This document shows positions 1-12,215 of a stretch of 52,500 nt of DNA, in pieces. Source of the DNA: Chrysomallon squamiferum (lineage: Eukaryota > Mollusca > Gastropoda > Neomphalida > Peltospiridae); assembly GCA_012295275.1 (NCBI GenBank), contig CM022665.1, positions 42,703,652-42,756,151 on the forward strand. Direction: 5' to 3'. A program made the translations under genes and the position numbers. The notes beneath the pieces are model-generated. The model was not told the DNA's origin. It did no database searches and was given only the letters and a program-made list of their open reading frames with translations. How positions within the stretch are numbered: the stretch's first letter is position 1; each line of letters opens with the position of its first letter.

Positions 1-1358
1 AACAATATTATTACTCAGTTCAAGTTTAATACCCTATATGTACTGACACTACAATCATTCTGTTAAAAACACACACCCATACACACGCACAACACACACA
101 CACATACAAGCAGATAAACACATGCACACACTCATAATAATTCTTATAAATATTTATAAATATACAAAAGGCTGCTGCACCCATACATATATATATATAT
201 TTTTTTTTTTAAGCCATATATTTAATAACTGAACAACTAGCACCCCTTGCACAAGAAAATGAGGGAACTGAATTCTGTTTTAATACCTCTGCAAGCAGGA
301 TGCCTGTCATGAAAGATGAGTAAGAAAAAGTTTTGCTGCAGTTAGCAAAAATCTGAGAATTAATGGAGAGAGAAAAACTACGACTTGATGATAAATGAAG
401 GAAAAGTTTCTGAGTGAAACTCAACAGGTGTACGAGAGCAAGAAAACAATGTTTCTGTGTAACGTATTTAACTGTTACCTTTTCAAAAACAATTAGCGTA
501 TCCATCCGTGAAAAGTTATACACCTTTACCAGGTGGAAAAAAACCCCCAGAAACAATCAGTTTCAAAAACAATACTTTTTACAATTACATTTTCCAAAAT
601 AATTAATGTATCCATCCATGAAAGATTATACACCTTTAACAGGTGTAAAAAAAAAAAAAAAAAAAACAAACAGTAAGTTTCAAAAGCAATGATTCTGTAG
701 AATGTTTTATAATTATATTTTTCAAATCACTATGCTGTGGATGTAAAAAAAGAAAAAATAATAAAATAAAATAATGCTACCTTTTCAAAAATAATTAAGG
801 TAACACTATGGAGTGGAAAACAAAACAAAAAACAAGAAAAACCAAGAACAAAGCAAATAAATAAACCAGGAAAGTGAATAAACTTAACATTTATAATACA
901 CCACTGATACCACTGATACAGGTGCACATTTAAAGATTTTTTACTTTGTAATAAATGTCATTATTTTCTGTGAGGCTATTAACATATTCAGATGTAGAAG
1001 TAACCCAATAACAACACTGATAGAAAAAATTTGAAAAATATATATTTTTCTTACTTTGTATTCTGTTGTGAAAGACTGTCCAGTTACAGTGTAACAGTAA
1101 GTTTAATCAATATTTTTCAGTGAAATAAAATTCTTATTTTTAAATTATTAGTGCATATGTATAAAAAAAAAACAAAAAACAACAACAACAAAAAACTTCA
1201 CCATATTTGTATGGAATTTTTCAAGCTGTATTGAATTTCAGGTCTGTATATTTTAATACTATTTTTTTTTATAAATAATTTCAATTTTTTTTTTTTTTTT
1301 TTTAAATTTTAATTTATTTTCAGTAAAACTTTATCCAAAAGAATTGTATATGAGTTAA

Positions 1359-1392
<34 letters not shown>

Positions 1393-1490
1393 AAAAGAAA
1401 AGAAAAGAAAAAAACTTTCATTATCTAAACTATTAACATATTCAAAAGGTAAAATATCTTTTTCAGACAGACATGAATTATTTAAATGAA
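1..1490. other. Intronic or 3' sequence, low complexity
   Basis: AT-rich sequence with a CA-rich stretch near 61-130, several A and T homopolymers (about 643-666, 1270-1302, 1361-1390) and a repeated phrase 'TTTCAAAAACAATT...TATCCATCCATGAAA..TTATACACCTTTA-CAGGTG' at about 481-545 and 595-650. No exon with PAS-B continuation was recognised in either orientation. Confidence 0.6.
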
Positions 1491-1499
1491 TATTTTAAC

Positions 1500-2110
1500 T
1501 AAGAGATTTTAAAATTACCTCATTCTAAGTTATTGTAACTTGGATAGGTTATTATCCAGAAAAGGTACCATTTATTGATATACATATATAAAATTATTAC
1601 AATTTCTTTTAAAATAATTTAACATGATCTTTTTCCTATTTATTATGTTAAGTTATGTCCACATGAAAAACTCTATTTAACATTATCTCATCTGAATTCC
1701 ATTAATATACTATTATCTGTTGCAAATTTAATATTCAATCACTACAGTGACTTACTTGTTTAAGAATTAATATCTTATCCATGCAGATGAATATCCTCAG
1801 AAATTGTTTTTTTCTATAAAGCCTACAATAACATTAACTTACTTCTTTATGAATTAATATTCTATCCAAACAAAATTTAACTTTCTCTCTTACAAAATTA
1901 ATATTCTATCCAAACAAAATTTAACTTTCTCTCTTACAAAATTAATATTCTATCCATATAGATGAATATCTTTTTAAGTTTTTACACAAAAAGATAAAAA
2001 TATATATATTTTGTTTTTCTCTAAAAAATCTGCTTTATCATTACCTCCTCCCAAATTCTCACTGTTTCTCTGTATTGTATCCACACTGGTAAACATCGTT
2101 GACAGTTTTA
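1500..2110. repeat. Diverged tandem repeat with a 44-bp core
   Basis: Between 1853 and 1984 the phrase ATTAATATTCTATCCA recurs at 1853, 1897 and 1941, an exact 44-bp period including AACTTTCTCTCTTACAAA. On both sides diverged relatives (for example AATTAATATCTTATCCA near 1765 and CAGATGAATATC/TAGATGAATATC) show an older, larger-period array. Confidence 0.75.
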
Positions 2111-2926
2111 CACAAAAAAGGCTTATTTTTTCAAAAAAGAAATCCTCCTAAACTCTGTGTGTGTTTGGCTGTTAATCAGAGCGAAGGCTGTCACACTAAG
2201 AAATGACCCACTGTCACAGACACAGCCTGACCACATCCCTCAACCCTTCACTGCGATGCTCTGCCTTTTATACCAGGCCAACAAAACTGCTTATTTACTT
2301 TATACAGTTTTAGTTTTTATTTCTTTTATACCACTTAACACACAACAGCAGTGATATAAAACAGGGGCATGCAGAGGTACCAGCGTTATGTTACACGGTG
2401 TGGTAACAACAATGCTGATTTAGAAAAAACGTGGAGATTTTGTTATTTCGCAATCCCTCTAACAAACAAGACAGGTAAACACACCTCTGACATGTTCTGA
2501 ATAACTTGACTTGAACTCTATTATTCCAGACCTGCTTCCTACATATTTATTCACTTGTTTATTTACTTTAGGTATAAAAGAAGTTTGACAGTTATCACCC
2601 TGATCAGGTCTTGAAATCATTGTTTACGGTAAACAAATTGAAGCTTATTGCATAACTCTACATGTTGGAAAAAATAAAGTTTTTTTTTTTTATAATTACT
2701 ATTAATAAAGATACACTATCATTTATTTTCAACCCAATTCTAAATTAATAAAAAAAAATATATAAATAAATAAAAAATAAAATCAAATTGTCTCTTTTAA
2801 GCAAATATTTTCATTCTTCTCTCTCTTGCCCCCCCTTCCCCCATCTGTATCTAGGTCTCTTTTTCTCTTTCTTTATTTCCTCTGCTTCCTTCTTTATCTT
2901 TCACACTGGCCTCCTTTCTTTCATTT

Positions 2927-2930
<4 letters not shown>

Positions 2931-2989
<59 letters not shown>
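2931..2989. repeat. (TC)n microsatellite beside PAS-B exon
   Basis: About 59 bp of uninterrupted TC dinucleotides. In transcript orientation it is (GA)n and starts 21 nt downstream of the donor at 3010. Confidence 0.95.
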
Positions 2990-2992
<3 letters not shown>

Positions 2993-3010
2993 AAATTACA
3001 TAACAATTAC

Positions 3011-3195
3011 CTTGGATCGCAGAAAGTAAACTTCATGTCCAGGTCATGTCTACTCATGAACATGTTGCCATCAAGTCGTATTTCCAGTATGGAGTTAGTC
3101 TGCACTGGTCGACACACACAGATCATCCCCTCCACCGAGTACCCCCGGGGCTTGGGGGAGGGCACTATCTTCAAACGACCTGACCACTGGACCAA
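3011..3195 (-). CDS. bHLH-PAS transcription factor, internal exon (inter-PAS and start of PAS-B)
   Basis: A 185-nt exon after ATTTCAG, phase 0 in, leaving two bases (AG) of a split codon at AAG|GTAATT. It opens with LVQWSGRLKIVPSPK, the last PAS-A strand ('.G.LK' in SIM, AhR and BMAL), then a short inter-PAS link and MICVCRPVQTNSILEIRLDG, and enters PAS-B with MFMSRHDLDMKFTFCD. PAS-B of HIF-alpha starts similarly (F-L-S-R-H-S-x-D-M-K-F-T/S-Y-C-D), while the SILEIR element resembles the AhR linker. PAS-B is the ligand-binding or partner-binding pocket in this family; only its first strands are in the window, and no continuation was found in 1-3010. A (TC)n microsatellite starts 21 nt into the following intron. 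Confidence 0.9.
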
Positions 3196-3959
3196 CTGAA
3201 ATTAAAAATTCAAACTAAAATAACAGCAGAGTTGGTTCCAGAGTAATAGTAAAAAAATACTAATAATAATGTACACACAAAGAGTTACAAGCTCACATGG
3301 TCTGTTAAAATAATTAAACCTAATCTCGTCTGTAAAATATATTGTAAAAGAAAAACAAAAAAACCCCAACAAAACAACAATACAAAAAAACAACAAAAAA
3401 ACCAACAAAACAACAATACAACATAAAGAAAAACAAATTAGATAGAAAGAAAAGAATGCTAATGATATCATTAAATACGATTTGAATAATAAAAATAAGA
3501 GTAAATAAAAATACACAAGATCCTCAAAAAAGCAAAGAAAAGAAAAACAATAAGTTATTAAATAAAAAAATATATAAAAAAAAATTAAAACAGAAAACAA
3601 AAAGAGAGAAGAAAAAAAAAAAAAAGAGAAAGAAAATAAATTTACTAATATCAGGTAACTGAACAAACAAACATGCTGACTCTGCATTGCCCCCCCAGCC
3701 CACAAACATCCCCCTGCTCCTGCATCTCTTTAACACACACAGGTGAGTTGAAAACTGATTTACACCTACCATTCACAGGTGAGAATGAAAAATCTGCTCA
3801 AAAAAAAAAAAACCCCATCAAAAAAGTAATCTTTTCCAACTTGTCCCCCGAAAAACATAACTCAGAAACTACCCAAAGAAGAAAGCAGGAGTTTTTCCAA
3901 GCTAAATGTTTTAGTAGATGTCGTTAGTGTTGAAGTAAATTGTTTGCCAGGTTCATGAA

Positions 3960-5165
3960 CGAAAAAAAAACGATTGCGAAATTCGGTTATGTTCTATCTG
4001 AAACGTGTTCATATGAAAAAATAAAAAAAAGTGTCTGAAAACTGGTTAAAGTTTTTCTTAAACTGTGCAAGAAGAACAGGAATATGATTGTTTTACTTAA
4101 AGAAAGAAAGATTATGAAAGTTGGTTATTTTTTTGTTTTTAGTTAAAATGTGTAAGAAGAACAACAATAACAATTGTTTTCCCTGAAACATATTTATATG
4201 AAAAAGCAAAATCATGAAAATGCTTTAGTTTGTTCTTAAAACCATAAATAGAATGTGATTGTGAAAACTGGTTACAGTTCAACTTAAATCATAAAACCTG
4301 AAAAAAAAAAAAGAGTTTTTGTAAAAATAAATAGAACTGAGAAAATCTGAAACAGTTCTACTTAAAACATATTTATATGGAAATGTAGAAATGTGTATAT
4401 TGGTTACAGTTTTGCCATAAAAATATTTTATGACAGGTTTTTGAAAATTATACACAGTTCTATTCTCAACATACTTTTATGAAAAATAAGATGGTGAAAG
4501 CTGGTTATGATTATGAAAAAGAAAATTGTTAAAAACAGAACTGTTCTTTTATTTTCATAAAAAAAAAAAAAATATTATGAAAATCAGTTGTGCTTTTCCT
4601 TAAAAGAAACTGAGATGAAAAAGCAAAATTATGAAAAATGGTTTCAGCTTTACTGGGAACATAGTTATATGAAGAATAAAATTTGAAAAAAAAAAAAAAA
4701 TTAATAATATTGGTTACAGTTCTATTAAGAATGTATTGATATGAAAATCTTTTAGAGTTCTTCCAAGAACAAAACATATGAAAAAGCATCATCATCTAAA
4801 TTCAATTTAAAAGGTTTGTTGTAAATATACAAATATAGATGATATTCAGTTCATGAAAATAATCTTTGGTATCCTGAAATTAGGTCATGGTTCATCTTAA
4901 AAAATGTAAAAACACAACAAAATACCAAACAAAACAAAAAAACATTCACTATTTTTGAGAGCTGATATTCAGTTTGTGAAAATGGATCATGATTCATCTT
5001 AAAAACATTTCATAAAAATAAAGAAGATAAAAATACTCATTTTTTTTGAGTGTTTGTGTAACTGATATTTAGTTCATAAAAACCCCATAATAGGATATGA
5101 CCCAAGTCAAAAACACTTTAAAAGTAGCTGATATTCACTTCATGAAAGTGATATTTGGATAACAA
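3960..5165. repeat. Highly diverged tandem array, unit about 55-75 bp
   Basis: A loose phrase 'ATGAAAA-CTGGTTACAGTT-CTACTTAAAACATATTTATATGAAAAA' recurs about 18 times with many substitutions and indels (for instance near 4040, 4110, 4265, 4345, 4400, 4500, 4640, 4710). From about 4850 on it drifts to 'GCTGATATTCAGTTCATGAAAATGAT'. It is an old minisatellite, not coding. Confidence 0.65.
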
Positions 5166-5746
5166 AGTGTTTGTTACACAGACAGGTCAAATCCGATTGA
5201 TCGAGTTACCAGCAGGTTTTATTTAATGAATTAAAGTACTATACATTTTAATGTCTACGTGTTATTACTGTGTATCTCAGCTGGAGATTAGTAAGACTAT
5301 ATCTTCAGTTACTGGGATCTAAACTTTAGTATAAACAAACAGTATTAAAACTGTCAAAATGTGATATAACTGTTTACTTGACTGATGTAAAAAATAATTA
5401 TATACTTTTATAGAGTGCAATGAATGTAATAAATCTTATCAGTGATGTGAAAAATAAAATTTATAAATTTATAAAAATAAAAAAAAATTAAAAAAAAAAG
5501 AGATAGAGAAAAAAGAAGAGTAAAGTAAAAAAGAATGGAAAATAGAAAATAAAATAAAAATAAACTATGAACTATAAAAACCAAAGCAGCAACCTGACAA
5601 TATAACATAGTTGTAAATCTATTTTATTAATCTATTTATCTATGATACCAGGAACAATTAATTAATAATCAAAATTATTAAAAATATAAAACTAATAATG
5701 ATGATTTTGATGATGATGATTCAATTTCAACAGAAACAAAATAATA

Positions 5747-5747
<1 letters not shown>

Positions 5748-5793
<46 letters not shown>
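5748..5793. repeat. Poly(A) tract
   Basis: More than 40 consecutive A residues. It follows (ATA)n sequence, and no retroelement body was recognised upstream. Confidence 0.85.
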
Positions 5794-5795
<2 letters not shown>

Positions 5796-6714
5796 AAATT
5801 ACATTAAATAAACTAATAAAAATCAAGAATTTGTTTAATATAACTTGATATATTAACAGCTATGAGGATTTAAATCATTGTGTTTTAAACCACCTTTAAC
5901 AACAACCACAAGTTAGTAACTGTATTCTGAATGACTGTGAAGTTAGTTTGTGAATTGTCTTTTAATAATAACAATAATAAAAGAAAAACAACAACAAGTC
6001 TGCAACACCAATATTCTAGGTACCATTTTCTCAATATGTTAAATAGAACAGCCTGAACTATTCAAAATATCATTATCTTCAAAGAGAAAGAGAAAGAAAT
6101 TCTGGTCCACTTGACAGACAGACACACACACACACAGACAAACACATAAAAACCCTCTGTCACACTAAGTCATTACACATTAAGTTATTATGCAAGTACA
6201 TCTAGAACTGGATATGTTCTGTTATGGGAATCAAAGCACAATCTAATACTGATTATACGTAAAAATGATTTTCCTTTACAGTTACCACAGAGTTACCTTC
6301 ATGATAAAATCTGTAGATAACGAACTTATTAATCTTAATAATGTAGAGTATTTTCACTGATATAACATTAACAATGAGTCTTGCAACAAAGAAGTAAATC
6401 AAAATATATATAAAACAAATTTATATAAAGCAAAATATTCTTTAATAAATGAGGTTAATTAATTAATTAATTAATATTAATAACAGTAGTTATAGTAGTA
6501 GTAGTAGTAGTAGTAGCAGCAGCAGTAGTAATAACAATAATAATAATGAGCAAACAGGCAATGTGATTTAATACATCTCAGAAAATCTGAACTTGAGTAA
6601 AAACCAATTTGTGAAAAATAATTTGACTGTAAATATTAATTTGCTGGAGCCAGTACTTGCATTAGAATGAAACACTCTGAGTAATCATTCTAATTAATGA
6701 TGGATGTGTGAGTT

Positions 6715-7160
6715 GAACTCTAGTTTTTGTTGGAATTTATGGTTAAGGTCTAATTTCTAATGGAAACTTGTGGTAAAGGTCTAATTCCTAACTGAAGTTT
6801 GTGATAAAGCTTTAAATCCTAATTAAGGTTTGTGATAAAGCTTTAATTCCTAAATGAGGTTTGTGATAAAGACCTAATTCCTGGTGTAGGTTTGTGGTAA
6901 AGGGCTAATATTTAGTGAAGTCTGTGGTGAAGGTATTGTTCCTGGTGGGGATTTGCAGTAAAGGTATTGTTCCTGGTGGGGATTTGCAGTAAAGGTATTG
7001 TTCCTGGTGGGGATTTGCAGTAAAGGTCTTGTTCCTGGTGGGGATTTGCAGTAAAGGTATTGTTCCTGGTGGGGATTTGTGATAAAGTTCCAATTCTTGG
7101 TGGAGGATTGTAGCAAAGGTCTAGTTCATGGTAGTCTTATCTACTAAAGATCTAATTCCC
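6715..7160. repeat. 31-bp minisatellite with homogeneous core
   Basis: GGTATTGTTCCTGGTGGGG recurs at 6932, 6963, 6994, 7025 (with one change) and 7056, an exact 31-bp period. Flanking units, from about 6715 (GGTCTAATTTCTAATGG) and after 7087, are progressively diverged. Because 31 is not a multiple of three the translated repeats cycle through frames; the apparent reading frames here are artefacts. Confidence 0.9.
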
Positions 7161-8520
7161 AATGGACTTTTTACCCAATTTGGACTACAAATCAGATTAA
7201 TTGAATTGCACTGGTCGAAACGTACAATTTCATCAAGGTTATTTGACTGAATATTTTCACTGAATGATGAAAACGTATGTTAATTGAATGATGCCAGTAC
7301 ATTCTTGTAGCCAGTGTAAGAAACCTCATTATCTGATGCACAATTAATTAATAACGACTTTGTCATTTTTCTCTGTCCTTGCTGTCATTTTAACTGACAA
7401 GTTCTACTGCTTCACCAAGCAGATTTAAGTCTCCTCAATTATCGTCCAATGCAGTTTATGTCTTTCCAATTGAAACAACATGATGCAGAGCAAAACACAG
7501 GAAATTAGTGGAATTTCCAAGACTTGCCAACATTCTGGCTTTTGTGAATTACTGATGTAAAAAAAATAAAAAAAAATAAAAAAGGAAATGTGAAATCAAT
7601 ATGTTTCCCCAAACAGTCATTAAATCAATTGCACTTTCAGAGAAAAATCTGGAATCAATATGCAAAAGTTTTAAAAGTATACCACTTCAGCGAGTGAATA
7701 ATAATTTCAAGGCCATGTAGTTCTGATACATTTTGAGTAAATGAAGCTGTAAGCTGTTTTAGATATTTTTGCACCATATAAATATAGTTCAGGGCCAGGA
7801 TATTCTAAGTAGTTTATCCCAAAGCACATATAAATATCAAGGCCTAACTTATTTGAAGTACTTTTAACTTAATGTATGCATGTGTGTTTAAGTATGTAGG
7901 TATGAATGTATTTGATGACTGTTATGCATGCACATGTATAATTTATTTCAGGAACAAGCAACATAATTTAGATACTTTTTTTCTCTAAGTAAATATATTT
8001 CATAACAATAAAGATGCAGCCTGTTTGTTTTTGTGTGGTTTTCTGTTTATAAAGGTTTATTTTGTGGTGTTTCTTTAACATGAAAATATATTTCACAGCC
8101 GTAGTGTTGTGACATGTTTAGTCTGTTTTTTCATTAACAAGCAAATGAAATCAGTTTCTATAAAAACAAAAATATACAACTGGGAAAAACTGCTTTTATA
8201 TAGTTTAGATTTAACAGTTATTATTAGTGGCAGCTTTCTATTAATTTCACTTTTGTTTCTTTTTGAGTACTGTAGAGCAAAAATAAAATAAAATATTTCA
8301 TAACACAACTAATTTGTTTTTATTTACTGGTTAAAAAAAAATAAAAAAATAAATAAATAACAAATAAAAAAATAAAACAAAATGAAGATACAAATAAAAT
8401 TGTAAAAACCAAAACAATAATAAAACAATTAATTAAAAATTAAATCAATAAGTGTTAAAAAACAGCAGCAGCAGCAACAACAAAATAATAAAAATAACAA
8501 ATTAAAAAAATAAAATAAAT

Positions 8521-8552
<32 letters not shown>

Positions 8553-8860
8553 ACCACCAAATCATCCTTCAATTTAAAAAAGAGCAAAACATGAATAAAA
8601 TAATGAATGAATGAATAAATAAAATTAAAAACAAAGTACTGCCTAGAAAGCCAAACAAACAAGTAAAATGCAGTGAACTCTAAACATTTACATACACATA
8701 TTAGTTAGAAATGGTACGAGCTATAAAAACAAATCAAACTGCAGAGAACGTCAAACAGAGAGACCGCATCTGATGTGTTTTATTGATTAAACTAATGAAG
8801 CAGGCCCAGAAAAGTATCTCACGGTGCTCTAGTACAGTAGCAGCAGCGTGTTAGTATAAT

Positions 8861-9444
8861 TACTAGTAGTAAAGTGCCAGAGGTCATTCACCTCAGCTGA
8901 ATGCCCCAGATAACAGACAAGTGTGGTCATCTTGTCAAAGATTCTGTTTTTAATGAGTTCGAAAACATGTCTAAATAGTGTCCAAATAGATGTTCTAGTG
9001 TCTGAACAAAATGTCTTAAAAAGTATAATATTTCTAAAAATGTCTTAGTGTCTGAATAGATGCCTTATGTCTGAAATGAGTTCCAGTGTCTGTTTGAACA
9101 AAATGTGTTATGTCTGAAACTGTGTGATACTGTTTAGAAAGATGTCCTATTCCAAAAATATGTCTAAACGTCTTAAAAGAAATGTTGTGTCTAAAACTGT
9201 CTTAGTGTTTTGGAAAGATGTCTTTTGTTTAAAAATATCTTCTGGTGTCTGTCTGAACAAAATGTTCTATGTCTGAAAAAAAGTCACATTTTAATAATAT
9301 GTCTCAGAGTAAATATGTTCCAATGTAAAGATGTCTAGGCGTGTGAAAAAAAGAATGTTTCACCAACTAAAAAAAAAATTTCTATGTCTGAAAAAAAACA
9401 ACATTTTATTGTCTGAAAATGTCCAGATACCACCCATTTTTATG
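8861..9444 (+). repeat. Direct repeat S, copy 1 (584 bp)
   Basis: Nearly identical to 10321-10915. By eye the two copies differ by two substitutions, one single-base indel and a 10-bp insertion (AGAGGCCCAG) in copy 2. Internally S is itself built of short diverged phrases around ATGTCTGAAA / AGTGTCTGAA, so it is an old minisatellite. The element E follows immediately. Confidence 0.93.
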
Positions 9445-9445
9445 G

Positions 9446-10319
9446 GTGAAAGGCCACCGGAACCTCTCTCGCCCAACTCCTCTGACTTCACAATCACTGA
9501 ATCAATATTTCAGCAAAACATTTAAGCCATCCATGTATAGGTGTTGAATCAATCTCACGGCACTTGTCAGAATTTCGTGCATGCCGGACAAAACAACTGC
9601 TATGTCTTATAGCTTGGGCCAAATTCTTCTTTTGCAATTCTACACAGTAATTACTGGATGCACATTACCACCCACTCTCTCTCTCGAGTCTAGTAAAGTG
9701 CAAATTACTACAGGACATCTATGGAAAGAGACAGATATGAGAGAGAGAGAGATAAGAGGAGAGGAAAAGAAAGAAAGAAAGAAAAAAAAGTGTGGTGAAA
9801 AATCCAATAACATGCTGGTAGGCACTGAGAGAAGGCACTTTACATGGTAATTGTGATTAGTTTTGGAATGCCTAACAGACATGACTTATGGATGGTCAGA
9901 CCCAATTCATGGTAATTTCAACTCAAGTCCAAACAACATACAGTGGTTTTGCCAAAGCACAAATTTATCATTAACAATAAACAACAGTCTGTGCATTATC
10001 ATAAACTGTATATAACTGTCTTGTCTATACATTGTGTTATAATTAACTATATATAACTGTCTTGTCTATACATTGTGTTGTAATTAACTATATATAACTG
10101 TCTTGCCTACACAATGTGTTATCATTGACTAGATACAACTGTCTTGTCTATATATTGTGTTATAATTAACTATATACAACTGTCTTACCTACACACAGTG
10201 TTATAATTAACTATATATAACTGTCTTGACTATATATTGTGTTATCATTAACTATATATAACTGTCTTACTACACATTGTGTTATAATTAACTATGTACA
10301 GTGTCTTGCCAATGCATTT
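9446..10319 (+). mobile_element. Dispersed element E, copy 1, with 41-bp tandem core
   Basis: This 874-bp segment has a second copy in the same orientation at 23063-24094, about 99% identical in the non-tandem part. Layout: about 290 bp of unique sequence starting GTGAAAGGCCACCGG, a purine-rich (GA)n/(GAAA)n stretch, about 215 bp of unique sequence, a 41-bp minisatellite, and the end ...TTGCCAATGCATTT. No terminal inverted repeats, coding domain, long poly(A) tail or tRNA-like promoter was seen. Internal tandem cores are known in non-autonomous Helitron/Helentron relatives of molluscs (the 'pearl' and HINE types), which is my best analogy; the family is not established. Confidence 0.7.
10014..10310 (+). 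repeat. 41-bp minisatellite in element E copy 1
   Basis: AACTGTCTTG-type unit starts fall at 10014, 10055, 10096, 10137, 10178, 10219 and 10260, a strict 41-bp period, followed by a diverged terminal unit. The consensus reads roughly AACTGTCTTGTCTATACATT then GTGTTATAATTAACTATATAT. Confidence 0.92.
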
Positions 10320-10320
10320 T

Positions 10321-10915
10321 TACTAGTAGTAAAGTGCCAGAGAGGCCCAGAGGTCATTCACCTCAGCTGAATGCCCCAGATAACAGACAAGTGTGGTCAT
10401 CTTGTCAAAGATTCTGTTTTTAATGAGTTCGAAAACATGTCTAAATAGTGTCCAAATAGATGTTCTAGTGTCTGAACAAAATGTCTTAAAAAGTATAATA
10501 TTTCTAAAAATGTCTTAGTGTCTGAATAGATGCCTTATGTCTGAAATGAGTTCCAGTGTCTGTTTGAACAAAATGTGTTATGTCTGAAAATGTGTGATAC
10601 TGTTTAGAGAGATGTCCTATTCCAAAAATATGTCTAAACGTCTTAAAAGAAATGTTGTGTCTAAAACTGTCTTAGTGTTTTGGAAAGATGTCTTTTGTTT
10701 AAAAATATCTTCTGGTGTCTGTCTGAACAAAATGTTCTATGTCTGAAAAAAATGTCACATTTTAATAATATGTCTCAGAGTAAATATGTTCCAATGTAAA
10801 GATGTCTAGGCGTGTGAAAAAAAGAATGTTTCACCAACTAAAAAAAAAATTTCTATGTCTGAAAAAAAACAACATTTTATTGTCTGAAAATGTCCAGATA
10901 CCACCCATTTTTATG
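10321..10915 (+). repeat. Direct repeat S, copy 2 (595 bp)
   Basis: Second copy of S, starting TACTAGTAGT and ending TTTTATG like copy 1. It lies two bases after the end of element E. The sequence to its right (TGCTTGGTTGCC) is unique, as is the sequence left of copy 1, so the order is unique-S-E-S-unique. Confidence 0.93.
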
Positions 10916-11187
10916 TGCTTGGTTGCCTTACAGTGTGTTTGACAAGCAGTTGTGGTTAACCTACTGCAGAAATCTCTTTATTTTCCTGTACTTTTAGAGA
11001 AGTAAAGGACAGAAAGGACTGGATATTTAAAAAAAGAAAACAGGACTGGTGAATGATTCTGACATCAAGCACGTATGCAAAAGCTTCTTGGAGTCATTCA
11101 TGTTTAGATTTAGCAAGAGTGGATTGAAAACAGCTTTAACACATCAATGTGTGTCTGTGACTGAACAGCAGACGTCAACACATTCGT

Positions 11188-11335
11188 TTTAATGTCATAC
11201 TCATAATACGTTTGGTGACGCAACAACAATTCACTGGTTTTAAAGCAATTCTAATAATATGCCTAGTGACACAACAACAATTCACTGGTTTTAAAGTAAT
11301 TCTAATAATATGCCTAGTGATGTAACAGATCCAAC
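11188..11335. repeat. 51-bp tandem repeat, three units
   Basis: CAACAACAATTCACTGGTTT starts at 11221 and again at 11272, with TCTAATAATATGCCTAGTGA between. A diverged first unit lies upstream and a partial one downstream. Confidence 0.8.
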
Positions 11336-12147
11336 AGCACATTCATTTTAAATAAATAAATAATAATAATGATAATAAAAATAAAAATATTAATATTAAT
11401 AATGATAATAATAATACTGCAACAAGCAAACCACAAAAGCTCAGAGGTTTTCATACAAGCTCAAAGGCGTCACTGAAAACTACCACCCATGAATGCAGTA
11501 TATTTAAAATATCTCTGCTTCAAGAATCCACGATTGTGTGCTTTAGCTTTTGTAAAGGTGAAGATTTTATTTTATTTTTTAATTACCCCTGGTGAGCCAT
11601 ACTTCGGTGTGGAGGATAATGATGTAATTACAGTCAGGATTTTGTGTAAACTGACTAAGAGATAAAGACAAGATAATAATCAACAAAATAGGATAGAGGT
11701 GTAATTAAAATGAGGATTATATCCATTGGCTGAAAGGTGTGTAAATGTTGGCTGTGTTTTGGAAGTTACTAGGTGCAGTTGCTAATTTATAAAGAGTCTG
11801 GATGTAATTAATGATGCATGGATGATTTATTACTGGTCTAGCAACTGCTTTACACACAAGTATGATTGTTAACAGTAACAGACTTTGTTGTGATAATCAC
11901 TGAGTGAGGATACACTATGACACAGGTCTTTGAGGTCCTGCTGGTTAGCAGAAAGGAGTCATTATGTGCACCATCCCATTAACAGTAAAATCATTCATAC
12001 AGATCAGTTATGGTGCAGTGGGTGATATGGTACGTAATGCAATGGGAGTGTGAAAGATGACTGATCTTTTGTCCTGTTGAGATTTAAAATGAAATAAAAC
12101 TTCAGTTAAACATCTCTCACATGTGACTGCTGATAAGTTTTATATAT

Positions 12148-12151
12148 ATAT

Positions 12152-12190
<39 letters not shown>

Positions 12191-12215
12191 TTAATTTATT
12201 TATTTATTTTTTTTT
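12148..12215. repeat. (TTTA)n microsatellite
   Basis: About 60 bp of TTTA tetranucleotides with one TTAA interruption, preceded by (TA)n and followed by a T homopolymer. Confidence 0.9.

Noticed and set aside
9581-9882. 89- and 80-codon frames inside element E copy 1, and a 79-codon frame in copy 2
   Set aside because: They run through (GA)n and poly-purine sequence, differ in length between the copies and show no transposase, reverse transcriptase or helicase motif.
8861-10915. S-E-S as an LTR retrotransposon
   Set aside because: S does not start TG or end CA, no primer-binding site or polypurine tract fits, E lacks gag/pol coding, and E also exists without S.
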